NCBI GenBank assembly: GCA_016709675.1
Contig: JADJMH010000014.1
Location: 1 to 64,000 of the forward strand
Reading direction: 5' to 3'
Length of the DNA: 64,000 nucleotides
Origin: Candidatus Accumulibacter proximus
GTDB taxonomy: Bacteria > Pseudomonadota > Gammaproteobacteria > Burkholderiales > Rhodocyclaceae
Made by a program: the position numbers and the translations under genes. Under the pieces are notes generated by a model. The model made no database searches. It had not been told where the DNA came from and saw only the letters and a program-made list of their open reading frames with translations. Shown piece by piece: positions 36,408-44,889 of this stretch. The first letter of the stretch is position 1. The number at the start of each line of letters is the position of its first letter.

Positions 36408-36836
36408 ATGGATAAGCCCGGCGAACGAATTGACGCTGAGACCGAGGCCACCCTGCTATCGGCATCGCCTGAGCAATACATGTCTGCCGGCCAATTGGCT
36501 TTCTTTCGCCGACGGTTACTCGCGGAAGAGCAGTCCCTTCTCTCGGCAGTGAAAACGACCGCAGGCCACCTCCAGGAGAGTGAAACCAGTTCCGACTGGA
36601 ACGATCGTGCCAGCGCGGAAGAGGAGCACACCCTGGAGCTGCGCGTTCGGGATCGCGAGCGAAAGCTCCTGCAGAAAATCCGCGAAGCCCTGAAACGCAT
36701 CGATGACGGCAACTACGGTTGGTGCGAGGAAACCGGCGAACCGATCGGCATCGCCCGGCTTCTGGCACGGCCAACCGCGGCCCTGTGCCTCGAAGCGCAG
36801 GAACGTCGCGAACTGGCCAAGCGCCGTTTCGGTTGA
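36408..36836 (+). CDS. dksA: DksA-type RNA polymerase-binding regulator (two-cysteine variant)
   Basis: 142 aa from the ATG at 36408, preceded by a GAGAAGGAGAAAG ribosome site. A coiled-coil (RRRLLAEEQSLLSAVKTTAG to RDRERKLLQKIREALKRIDD) has the tip segment DWNDRASAEEEHTLELR, including the acidic DxxDxA that enters the polymerase secondary channel. The globular motif is CEETGEPIGIARLLARPTA then LCLEAQERRE: the zinc cysteines at positions 2 and 4 are Thr and Ala, so the zinc finger is incomplete, as in DksA2-like and many betaproteobacterial DksA proteins. It controls stringent-response promoters with ppGpp. Confidence 0.93.
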   Translation: MDKPGERIDAETEATLLSASPEQYMSAGQLAFFRRRLLAEEQSLLSAVKTTAGHLQESETSSDWNDRASAEEEHTLELRVRDRERKLLQKIREALKRIDDGNYGWCEETGEPIGIARLLARPTAALCLEAQERRELAKRRFG

Positions 36837-36996
36837 TGAATGGCGACCCCAGGTTATCAGCTGTCGTCCTTGCGAATGAACTGCCGCCCGCCGACCGCTT
36901 GCGTATCCGGTGAGGCGTCGCCCGATCGAAAACCTGGTGGTGCGGCGTGATGCTGACAGCTGAAACGGAGACTAACGGCGAGCTCGGAAGTTCAAG

Positions 36997-37944
36997 ATGA
37001 AAGCGCGCAAGCAAATCTTCGTGCCGGGCGACCGGACAACGACGCGTCATCAGGTCGCGGCAACCGTGCTGTTCGCCGATATTTGCGGTAGTACCCAGCT
37101 GTTCGAAGAGTACGGCAATTGGCAGGCAAGGCAGATCGAGAGCCGGATTCTCGAGTTGCTCAAGGGGAAGACCGCCGAGTTCGATGGCACGGTGATCAAG
37201 ACCATCGGCGATGAAATCATGAGTCGGTTTCCAGATGCCGAGCGGGCGATGAACGCCGCCTGTGAAATGCAGACGGTAATCAAGGACGATTCGTACCTGA
37301 TGGAATTCAATATTTCCATCAAGATCGGTCTGCAGCACGGACCGGTACTCGTCGAGCAGGACGATCTGTTCGGCGACGCGGTCAATGTGGCCGCGCGAAT
37401 GGTTTCGCTGGCCAAGGCTGACCAGATCATCACCACCCGCGAGACGGTCAGGCAGTTGCCGGACGACCTGGCACAGCTGACTCGTAGCCTGGGTCGCTCG
37501 TGGGTGCGTGGCAAACAGGACGAGATGGAGATCGTCGAAGTCCTCTGGCAGGAGCCATCCAGCCTGACTCAGGTTGTCAGTATTGAGCAAGAGGAGGAAT
37601 TGCGCTGCGTGCTGGTCGCCCGGCTGATCCTCATCTATCGCGGCGCAACCTTCGAGGTAATGCCGAGTTCCCGGGGGTTTACCCTCGGACGCGGGGAGAA
37701 GAGCAATCTGGTGGTGGACAACGACCGGGTCTCCCGCAGTCATGCCGAAATTCAGTTCCGCCAAGGCAAGTTCATCCTCGCTGACGGCAGCACCAACGGA
37801 ACTTATCTGTTGATGGAGAACGGCACCCGCTTCTTTGTGCAACGCGAGGAGTTCACCTTGCACGACCGTGGAGTCATCTGCCTGGGACGGGCGGTTGCTA
37901 ACCACTCCCCCGACCTGATCCACTATGAGTGCGTTCAGGCATGA
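36997..37944 (+). CDS. Class III adenylate/guanylate cyclase fused to an FHA domain
   Basis: 315 aa. Cyclase domain, residues about 18-180: metal-binding aspartates D28 (FADICGST) and D72 (KTIGDEIMSRF), substrate-contact K68 and D127, transition-state N130 and R134 (FGDAVNVAARM). All catalytic positions are filled, and the Lys/Asp pair favours ATP. FHA domain, about 205-310: TLGRGEKSNLVV, RVSRSHAEIQF, DGSTNGTYL, with the phosphothreonine-binding R232, S246/H249 and N267. It makes cAMP and probably docks on a phosphorylated partner. No kinase gene is adjacent. Stands alone between dksA and tRNA-Asp. Confidence 0.92.
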   Translation: MKARKQIFVPGDRTTTRHQVAATVLFADICGSTQLFEEYGNWQARQIESRILELLKGKTAEFDGTVIKTIGDEIMSRFPDAERAMNAACEMQTVIKDDSYLMEFNISIKIGLQHGPVLVEQDDLFGDAVNVAARMVSLAKADQIITTRETVRQLPDDLAQLTRSLGRSWVRGKQDEMEIVEVLWQEPSSLTQVVSIEQEEELRCVLVARLILIYRGATFEVMPSSRGFTLGRGEKSNLVVDNDRVSRSHAEIQFRQGKFILADGSTNGTYLLMENGTRFFVQREEFTLHDRGVICLGRAVANHSPDLIHYECVQA

Positions 37945-38057
37945 CCTCTGTCTCAACCCGACCACGTTCGGGAAGATCGTCACTGCTCCACAGCATTTGG
38001 CCCCGTCAAGCCATCCTTTGACGTCGAGATCGGTTTGCCCACTCCGGCTCGCGCCGC

Positions 38058-38085
38058 TTGCTTGCCCGCTGAAATTCGCTATAAT
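38058..38085 (+). promoter_or_regulatory. Sigma70 promoter of tRNA-Asp
   Basis: TTGCTT (38058-38063), 16-bp spacer, TATAAT (38080-38085), 83 bp before the tRNA. Confidence 0.65.
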
Positions 38086-38168
38086 GCTCAGCTTGTACCG
38101 CGCGAAGACGGTTTCCCAGCAGGGCGGCGTGTGCTGGCTGTACCGCAAGAGCTGTTCGTCAGCAACAC

Positions 38169-38245
38169 GGAGTGGTAGTTCAGTTGGTTAGAATACCGGC
38201 CTGTCACGCCGGGGGTCGCGGGTTCGAGTCCCGTCCACTCCGCCA
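38169..38245 (+). tRNA. tRNA-Asp (anticodon GTC)
   Basis: 77 nt with encoded CCA. The acceptor stem GGAGTGG pairs with CCACTCC; anticodon loop CTGTCAC (GTC); T-arm GGTTCGAGTCC. Confidence 0.97.
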
Positions 38246-38257
38246 GCATTCATGCCC

Positions 38258-38286
38258 AAAGCCCAGCCCCGTCTGGGCTTTTTTGT
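38258..38286 (+). terminator. Intrinsic terminator after tRNA-Asp
   Basis: Stem AAGCCCAG/CTGGGCTT with loop CCCCGT, followed by TTTTG. Confidence 0.9.
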
Positions 38287-38514
38287 TTCCGGATCATCGC
38301 CCGACGCCTGCCAATAGCTGACACGACTGCGCCAGCAAGGCCTCAATCAGAGCCTTCCGATGTCAGGAAATGGGTCCCATCTGCGCAATTGCTTTCCACT
38401 TTGTCAGCGCGTTTGGTCTATAATCATCGGCTTGCAGCCTCACCATTCGACCAGGTGATCCCACGCAGCGGGGATGAACTGGCGCCCACCCGAGAACGAG
38501 AACAGGATGTACGG

Positions 38515-40311
38515 ATGACGCCACGAATCGCGTATGCAGTCGTATTTGCTTTTGCCTGTGGTGCTGCTTCGGCTGACGAGGTCACGACCCCGGGTCTTGC
38601 CTTACCCGATGGCCACCTCGCCAAAGCCAGCGGCACTGTTTCAGCCCAGCAGCTGGCTGGTAATGGGCCCTTGCCGGTTGTCGAACTCGTCGCGCCGGCA
38701 CCGCTCCCCGAAACCATCGATCTGACCTCCGAGCCCGAGGAGTTGTTCCAACGTATGCGGCAGGGCTTCTCGATGCCGAACATCAACAACGCTCTGGTTC
38801 TGCATCATCAGCAGTGGTACCTGAATCACCCCGAGTCCCTGCGCCGCATGGTCGAGCGCAGCAGTCGCTACCTGCATCACATTGTCGAGGAAATCGAGAA
38901 GCGTGGCATGCCGATGGAGCTTGCCCTGCTGCCCATGGTTGAAAGTGCCTACAACCCGACGGCCTACTCGCGCAGCCACGCCTCCGGCCTCTGGCAGTTC
39001 GTGCCGGCGACCGGCAAGCAATACAAGCTGGAACAGAACTGGTGGGTCGACGAGCGGCGCGACATCGTTGCTTCGACCGCCGCCGCCCTCGAGTACCTGC
39101 AATACATCTACGATCTGCACGGCGACTGGCACCTCGCGCTTGCTTCCTACAACTGGGGCGAAGGCGCTGTCGGGCGGGCGATCAACAAGAACAGGGCCAA
39201 CGGCCTGCCAACCGACTATCTGAGTTTGACGATGCCGGAAGAGACCCGGCACTACGTCCCCAAGCTGCAGGCCCTGAAGAACGTTTTCAGCAACCCGAAC
39301 GTTCTCGCCACCCTCAATGTCCGTGGCGTTCCCAATCGACCCTATTTTGCCACGGTCACCAAGACAGCCAATATCGACGTCACACTCGCGGCCAGGCTTG
39401 CCGAGATGCCGGTCAAGGAATTCGTGGCGCTGAACCCGGCGCACAATCGCCCGGTCATCAAGTCCGAGACGCCGATGGTCATCCCGGCGCACAAGGTAGA
39501 AACCTTCATCAGCAATCTCGAGGCGCATGAGGAGAGCGAAAAGCCGCTGTCCTCATGGCAAGCCTACACACTGCGTCCGGGCGAGAAGCTCGAAGAGGTT
39601 GCCCCGCGGTTCGGCATGACGGTAGCCAACCTGAAGGCAGTCAATGGGATCAGCGGCAGGATCAGGATCTCTCCGGGACTTACCCTGCTGGTCGCGGGAC
39701 AGGAGGGCGCAGAGCCAGGCGAGGTCGCCGGACTTCCTGAGCCGCAGCTCGTGGCCGAACAACCACGACTGCCGCAGGTACTGGAGCCCGCGCCGGCAAC
39801 GGTGGCGACCACGCGCACGCGCACGCACACGGTACAAAAAGGCGAAACGCTGCTCAAGGTGGCGCAACGGTACGGCATGAGCCTGGCTGAACTGAAGCAG
39901 ATCAACAAGCTGCGAGTCAACCAGGTAAACGCTGATACCAAACTGGCAGTCGCAGGGCCCGAGCCAGTCAGCAAGCCACCGGCAGGCAAGCTGCGCACCG
40001 ATGTGGCCGAAATCGAAAGCCAGCAAGACAAGGCAACCAGAGGCAGCCGTCAGAACCTGGCCAAGGTCGACGTCAAGACGGCAAACAAGATGGCAAAAAA
40101 GGCCAGCGGCAGCTCGGAGCAGGCGCGGCCAGGCAGCAGGAAACAGATGAAGATGGCGCAATACACGATTCGTCGTGGCGATACGCTGGTTTCGATCGCC
40201 AAACAGTTCCGGGTCGAGAAAGACGATATCCTGCGCTGGAATCGCATCCAGAGCAACGACCTCAAACCTGGGCAGCGGCTCACCATCCAGCTCGTGCAGA
40301 ATACCTTCTAG
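38515..40311 (+). CDS. mltD: Membrane-bound lytic murein transglycosylase D with three LysM repeats
   Basis: 598 aa from MTPRIAYAVVFAFACGAASA, a signal peptide; upstream starts would mask it. The SLT/lysozyme-like domain carries catalytic E143 in LLPMVESAYNPTAYSRSHA, with SGLWQFVPATGKQY and LASYNWGEGAVGRA. LysM modules start near residues 350 (YTLRPGEKLEEVAPRFGM), 436 (HTVQKGETLLKVAQRYGM) and 548 (YTIRRGDTLVSIAKQFRV). It cleaves peptidoglycan to 1,6-anhydro products, which AmpG-type permeases recycle. A TATAAT lies at 38419-38424, with no good -35 paired to it. Confidence 0.94.
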   Translation: MTPRIAYAVVFAFACGAASADEVTTPGLALPDGHLAKASGTVSAQQLAGNGPLPVVELVAPAPLPETIDLTSEPEELFQRMRQGFSMPNINNALVLHHQQWYLNHPESLRRMVERSSRYLHHIVEEIEKRGMPMELALLPMVESAYNPTAYSRSHASGLWQFVPATGKQYKLEQNWWVDERRDIVASTAAALEYLQYIYDLHGDWHLALASYNWGEGAVGRAINKNRANGLPTDYLSLTMPEETRHYVPKLQALKNVFSNPNVLATLNVRGVPNRPYFATVTKTANIDVTLAARLAEMPVKEFVALNPAHNRPVIKSETPMVIPAHKVETFISNLEAHEESEKPLSSWQAYTLRPGEKLEEVAPRFGMTVANLKAVNGISGRIRISPGLTLLVAGQEGAEPGEVAGLPEPQLVAEQPRLPQVLEPAPATVATTRTRTHTVQKGETLLKVAQRYGMSLAELKQINKLRVNQVNADTKLAVAGPEPVSKPPAGKLRTDVAEIESQQDKATRGSRQNLAKVDVKTANKMAKKASGSSEQARPGSRKQMKMAQYTIRRGDTLVSIAKQFRVEKDDILRWNRIQSNDLKPGQRLTIQLVQNTF

Positions 40312-40344
40312 GCTCCAGGCTTTTCGCGTCTCCCGATCACGACA

Positions 40345-40366
40345 AACGCCGCCGGCAGGCGGCGTT
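40345..40366. terminator. Hairpin between convergent mltD and yejF
   Basis: Perfect 9-bp stem AACGCCGCC/GGCGGCGTT with loop GGCA. No proper T run follows on either strand, so it may be a weak or bidirectional terminator. Confidence 0.5.
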
Positions 40367-40392
40367 GTGCTGCCGGCCGCCGCCCGGTGAAG

Positions 40393-42411
40393 CTAGCGGT
40401 AGAGATGGCAGCGCACCGAATGCGTGGTTGATACGCTGGTCGTCTCGGGATAGCACTCACGGCAAACGGCGCTGGCTTGTCGGCAACGGGGATGAAAGTG
40501 GCAGCCAACTGGCGGCCTGGCCGGCGACGGGATTTCACCCGGCAAGCGAATGAACTCCGGCTGCGCATCCAGACGCGGGCTCGGCACCGCCGACAAGAGG
40601 GCGCGTGTGTACGGGTGCTGCGGCGAACGCAGGACCTCGTCGACCGTCCCCCGTTCGACGATGCGGCCGAGGTACATCACCGCCACCTCGTGTGCCAGGT
40701 GATCGACGACGGCGAAGTTGTGGGTAATGAACAGGTAGGCCAGACCAAGATCGGCCTGTAGCGTCGCCAGCAGATTGAGGATCTGTGCCTGCACGGACAC
40801 GTCGAGCGCCGAGGTCGGTTCGTCGCAGATTACCAGATCGGGCTGCACGGCGAGCGCGCGGGCAATCGCGATCCGCTGCCGCTGACCACCTGAAAACTCG
40901 TGCGGATAGCGCCCGGCTGCCTCTCGCGCCAGTCCCACCTGTTCCAGCACGGCGGCGATCGCCGCCCCGTTACCCTGCCCTGACGAGTCAATCCCCAGCG
41001 CCCGCATTCCCTCGCCAATGATCTCGCCGACCGAAAGACGCGGATTCAGCGAAGCGAAGGGGTCCTGGAAGATCATCTGCATGCGCCGACGCAATGGCCG
41101 CTGGGCGCGGCGCGACTGGGCGCCGAGAGCCTGCCCGAGCAACTGCACGCGGCCGCCACTGGCCGGGACCAGTTGCAGGATCGCCTTGCCGACTGTCGTC
41201 TTGCCGCAACCCGACTCGCCAACCAACGCCAGTGTGCGGCCCGATGCCAGTTCGAGCGAGACGCCATCGACCGCTCGCACGTAGCCAACGGTGCGCTGCA
41301 GGAGGCCGCGTCGAATCGGGAAATGCACGCGCAGATCCTCGACCGCAAGCAGCGCAGGCGGCTGCCCGCCCGCCGCCGCAGGGGCAGTGACCACGGCTGC
41401 GGCAATGCCGACGCAGGCCCCCTCCCCGTCATCAAGATGGCAGCGCAGACGATGACCCACTGCCACCTCCCGCCAGGCCGGCGTCTGCTGGCGACACAGA
41501 TCCCAGGCGTGTGGGCAACGCGCCGCGAAACGACACCCGCCCGGCATCTCTGACAGCGGTGGCACCTGCCCGGGGATCGTCTCCAGCCTGCCACCGCGTC
41601 GTGCCAGGTCGGGCAAGGCGGCGAACAGCTTCCGCGTATACGGGTGGCGCGGCGATGAAAAGAAGGCCTCGCGTGGTGCTTCCTCGACGATCTCGCCAGC
41701 GTACATGACACCGACGCGGCTGGCCATCTGCGCCACCACCCCGAGGTCGTGGGTGATCAACAGCATGCCCATCGCGCGATCGGCCTGCAAGCCGCGCAGC
41801 AGTTCGAGAATCTGCGCCTGGATGGTGACGTCGAGCGCCGTCGTCGGCTCGTCGGCAATCAGCAGGCGTGGATTGCCAGCCAGCGCGACGGCGATCATCA
41901 CCCGCTGCTTCATGCCGCCGGACAGCTGGAAGGGATATTCGCCAAGCCGGCGGCCCGGGTCGGCTATGCCGACCGCCGTCAGCAGTTCGAGCGACCGTTC
42001 CCGCGCCGCCAGCCCGCCGACCCCGAGGTGGCGTTCGAGTGCCTCGCCCAGCTGGTGACCGACGGTCAGGACCGGGTTGAGGCTGGTCGCCGGCTCCTGA
42101 AAAATCATCGCCATGCCGCCGCCGCGAACGCCACGCATCTCGGCTTCGGACAGGCACAGCAGATCGCGTCCCTCGAATGACACTTCGCCGCCGGCGATCC
42201 GCCCGGCAGCCGGCAGCAGGCGCAGCAGCGCCAGCGCCGTCGCCGACTTGCCGCACCCCGACTCGCCGAGCAGCGCCAGCGTCTCGCCGGCAGCAAGCTG
42301 GAAGCTGATCCCGTCGACCGCCGGCAGCAGCAAGCGCCCACTGACAAAGGCGATGCGCAGATCGCGCACGCAGAGCAGCACGTCGTCAGCCAAACCCGCC
42401 TCCTGGCTCAA
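40393..42411 (-). CDS. yejF: Peptide ABC importer, tandem ATPase (YejF-like)
   Basis: 672 aa with two complete ABC cassettes. The first has LLGESGCGKSATALALLRLL, signature LSGGMKQRVMIAVAL and LLIADEPTTALDVT; the second has LVGESGCGKTTVGKAIL, FSGGQRQRIAIARAL and LVICDEPTSALDVS. An Opp/Dpp-type C-terminal motif with cysteines (CRFAARCPHAWDLC and CHFHPRCRQASAVC) follows each, as in the oligopeptide family. It powers uptake through the YejB/YejE pore. The start overlaps the yejE stop by 4 bp. Confidence 0.92.
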   Translation of the reverse strand: MSQEAGLADDVLLCVRDLRIAFVSGRLLLPAVDGISFQLAAGETLALLGESGCGKSATALALLRLLPAAGRIAGGEVSFEGRDLLCLSEAEMRGVRGGGMAMIFQEPATSLNPVLTVGHQLGEALERHLGVGGLAARERSLELLTAVGIADPGRRLGEYPFQLSGGMKQRVMIAVALAGNPRLLIADEPTTALDVTIQAQILELLRGLQADRAMGMLLITHDLGVVAQMASRVGVMYAGEIVEEAPREAFFSSPRHPYTRKLFAALPDLARRGGRLETIPGQVPPLSEMPGGCRFAARCPHAWDLCRQQTPAWREVAVGHRLRCHLDDGEGACVGIAAAVVTAPAAAGGQPPALLAVEDLRVHFPIRRGLLQRTVGYVRAVDGVSLELASGRTLALVGESGCGKTTVGKAILQLVPASGGRVQLLGQALGAQSRRAQRPLRRRMQMIFQDPFASLNPRLSVGEIIGEGMRALGIDSSGQGNGAAIAAVLEQVGLAREAAGRYPHEFSGGQRQRIAIARALAVQPDLVICDEPTSALDVSVQAQILNLLATLQADLGLAYLFITHNFAVVDHLAHEVAVMYLGRIVERGTVDEVLRSPQHPYTRALLSAVPSPRLDAQPEFIRLPGEIPSPARPPVGCHFHPRCRQASAVCRECYPETTSVSTTHSVRCHLYR

Positions 42412-43880
42412 GCTGACCCCGCCAGACGGGGATCAAATGCGTCGCGCACGGCATCGGCGAGCAGGTTGGCCGCGAGCACCAGCGTGAACATGAAGACGAA
42501 AGCCGCCGCCAGCGACCACCAGACCACGGGTTCGCGGGCGAGTTCCAGGCGGGCGTTGTTGATCATCGTGCCGAAGCTGATCATGGTCGGATCGACGCCG
42601 ATGCCGACGTAGGACAGCACTGCTTCGGCGAGCACCAGACTGGAAAAGTCCATCACCAGCGCGATGATCACGATATGCATCAGATTGGGCAGAATGTGGC
42701 GCGCGATGATCCGCAGATCGGGAACGCCAAAGGCCTGCGCCGCCTGAATGTACTCCAGTTCGCGCAGCTTCAGTGTCTCGCCGCGTAGCAGCCGGCACAG
42801 CCCGGTCCAGCTGGTCACCCCGAGGATGAAGCACAGCGCCACCAGGCGCAGGTCGGCGCGTTCGGCGGCAGTGGCGAACCACTGGGGATGGGTGTCGATC
42901 ACGACCTGCATCATCAGCACGGCGGCGGCGATCAACAGCACACCGGGGATCGAACTGAGCGTCGTATACAGGTACTGGATCAGGTCGTCAACCCACCCAC
43001 GGAAATAGCCGGCGATGACCCCGAGCAGAATCGACAGCGGCAACATCACCAGCGTCGTCACCAGTCCGATGACCAGCGCCGTGCGCACGCTCTTCAGCAC
43101 CTGATAGAGCACATCCTGGCCGACCTTGTCGGTGCCAAAGACATGGTAATCGACCGCCAGCAGCGCCACCGGCGCGCCGAGCAGCAGCAGCCCGGCAACC
43201 GCCACGAGTACCGCATTCCAGGCAAAATCACTCTCGTTGCGCCAGATCCGTCGCCATGCCTCGCACTGCACGCAGCCGGCGCGCCGCGCCAGAACCGCCG
43301 CCACCGTTGCCGCCAATGCCCACCAGGCAAGCAGCGCAATGCCCGTGGCGCGCAGGACGCGCTCGCCGATGTCGGCATGGCGCTGCGCCTCGTCGGCGCC
43401 GAGGTGCGCGCCGCCATACTTCAGGCGAGGGTAGTCGCGGCTCTGTCGAAGCTGGCCGTTGGCATCGCGCACCTCGATCGACTCCTTGGCGTGCGCACGC
43501 GTCGCCAACGGTTCCGAATAGGTCTTCTCGTTGCGCGTGCGCAATGAGCTCAGGATGCCGTCGAGCAGCGACAGCACTTCCACCGCATAAGCTGCCGGCT
43601 GCTCCTCGCTGCCGGCAGCGCCCTGCCCGACCGGGTGCTCCAGGCGCGGGCGGTAGTGGATCGAATCGAGCAGGCCAACGACGACAAAGGCGATCAGCAA
43701 CGTGGCGGAAGCCATCCCCGCCCGGCTGCGGCCCACCCGCCACCACGCCGCGACCAGCAGCGGGTTACGCGCCGAAAGCACGGCAAGCGCGATGGCACCA
43801 AACAGCAGTAGCCAGATCAGCACATCGGACCAGAGAATGACGGGAAAGCCATCAGTTGAAGCGAATCCGCGGGTCGACAA
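42408..43880 (-). CDS. yejE: Peptide ABC importer permease (YejE-like)
   Basis: 490 aa, longer than usual DppC permeases. An N-terminal segment has TM helices and a periplasmic insert (ADEAQRHADIGERVLRATG). The C-terminal half holds the conserved permease core (LVIGLVTTLVMLPLSILLGV, YIQAAQAFGVPDLRIIARHI with the EAA-type loop, and LSYVGIGVDPTMISFG). It pairs with YejB and overlaps its gene by 29 bp. Confidence 0.9.
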   Translation of the reverse strand: MSTRGFASTDGFPVILWSDVLIWLLLFGAIALAVLSARNPLLVAAWWRVGRSRAGMASATLLIAFVVVGLLDSIHYRPRLEHPVGQGAAGSEEQPAAYAVEVLSLLDGILSSLRTRNEKTYSEPLATRAHAKESIEVRDANGQLRQSRDYPRLKYGGAHLGADEAQRHADIGERVLRATGIALLAWWALAATVAAVLARRAGCVQCEAWRRIWRNESDFAWNAVLVAVAGLLLLGAPVALLAVDYHVFGTDKVGQDVLYQVLKSVRTALVIGLVTTLVMLPLSILLGVIAGYFRGWVDDLIQYLYTTLSSIPGVLLIAAAVLMMQVVIDTHPQWFATAAERADLRLVALCFILGVTSWTGLCRLLRGETLKLRELEYIQAAQAFGVPDLRIIARHILPNLMHIVIIALVMDFSSLVLAEAVLSYVGIGVDPTMISFGTMINNARLELAREPVVWWSLAAAFVFMFTLVLAANLLADAVRDAFDPRLAGSA

Positions 43881-44829
43881 AGGTGTAGGAGAGATCGGTG
43901 AGGATCAGTCCGACGATGTACAGCACCGAGCCGATGAACACCATCGCACGCACGACGGCAAAGTCCTGCGCGTTGATCGCGTCGATGGTGTAGCTGCCGA
44001 GCCCGGGGATGCCGAAAAACGATTCAGTCAGCAGCGAGCCCATGAAGAGTAGCGGGATGACGACCACGACCCCGGTCAGGATGGGAATCATCGCGTTGCG
44101 CAGAACGTGACGGAAGAGCACGGTGACCTCGGATAGCCCCTTGGCGCGCGCGGTACGCACATAGTCCTTGGAGATTTCCTCGAGGAAGATCGTGCGATAC
44201 CAGCGGGTCGACGAACCGATGCCGGAAACCACGCCGATCACCACCGGCAGGATGAGGAACTTCCAGGCGCCGAGTCCGCCCCCATAACCCGAGATCGGCA
44301 CCAGCTTCCAGATCTTGCTCACCAGATACTGGCCGCCGATGATGTAGAAAAGGCCCGAGATCGACATCATCGCCACGCAGAGAACGACGCCCCAGAAATC
44401 GAGATAGCTGGCGCGGAAGAAGGTCAGGAGCAGGGCAAACGAGACGGTGACCAGCAGGCCGAGGAGGAAGGTCGGCAAGGCGATGGCCAGCGAGGGCCCC
44501 ATCCGGGTGGTGATCTCCCGGGCAATGTCGCGCCCGTCCTCGGCCCGCCCGAAATCACCGGCGAACATCCGCACGGACTTGGTGAAAAAAATGGTGTCGG
44601 TGATTACGGCACCGCCGGACGCCGCGTGGTTGATGAACAGGGGCTTGTCGTAGCCGCGTTCGGCCTTCCAGCGCTCGATCGCTTCCGGCGTCACGCGCTT
44701 CACGCCCAGCTGCATGCGCGCCATGTCGTCCGGCGTGTTGACCACGAAGAACAGCGCAAAGGTGATCAGGTTAACGCCGATCAGGATCGGCAGGGCGTAA
44801 AGCAGGCGGCGGACGAGATAAGCGAGCAT
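43852..44829 (-). CDS. yejB: Peptide ABC importer permease (YejB-like)
   Basis: 325 aa DppB-type permease: MLAYLVRRLLYALPILIGVN at the start, DYVRTARAKGLSEVTVLFRH (EAA loop) and ESFFGIPGLGSYTIDAINAQ near the end. It forms the pore with YejE. Confidence 0.92.
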   Translation of the reverse strand: MLAYLVRRLLYALPILIGVNLITFALFFVVNTPDDMARMQLGVKRVTPEAIERWKAERGYDKPLFINHAASGGAVITDTIFFTKSVRMFAGDFGRAEDGRDIAREITTRMGPSLAIALPTFLLGLLVTVSFALLLTFFRASYLDFWGVVLCVAMMSISGLFYIIGGQYLVSKIWKLVPISGYGGGLGAWKFLILPVVIGVVSGIGSSTRWYRTIFLEEISKDYVRTARAKGLSEVTVLFRHVLRNAMIPILTGVVVVIPLLFMGSLLTESFFGIPGLGSYTIDAINAQDFAVVRAMVFIGSVLYIVGLILTDLSYTFVDPRIRFN

Positions 44830-44889
44830 GGTGGCCGAATATACCTCAAGCCGTGGCGAGTGGCCGCTGCCGCGCGATCGGGGCGCTCA

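Noticed and set aside
36154..38148. 664-aa minus-strand open frame
   Set aside because: Antisense to dksA and the cyclase-FHA gene, which have strong family motifs; a product of high GC.
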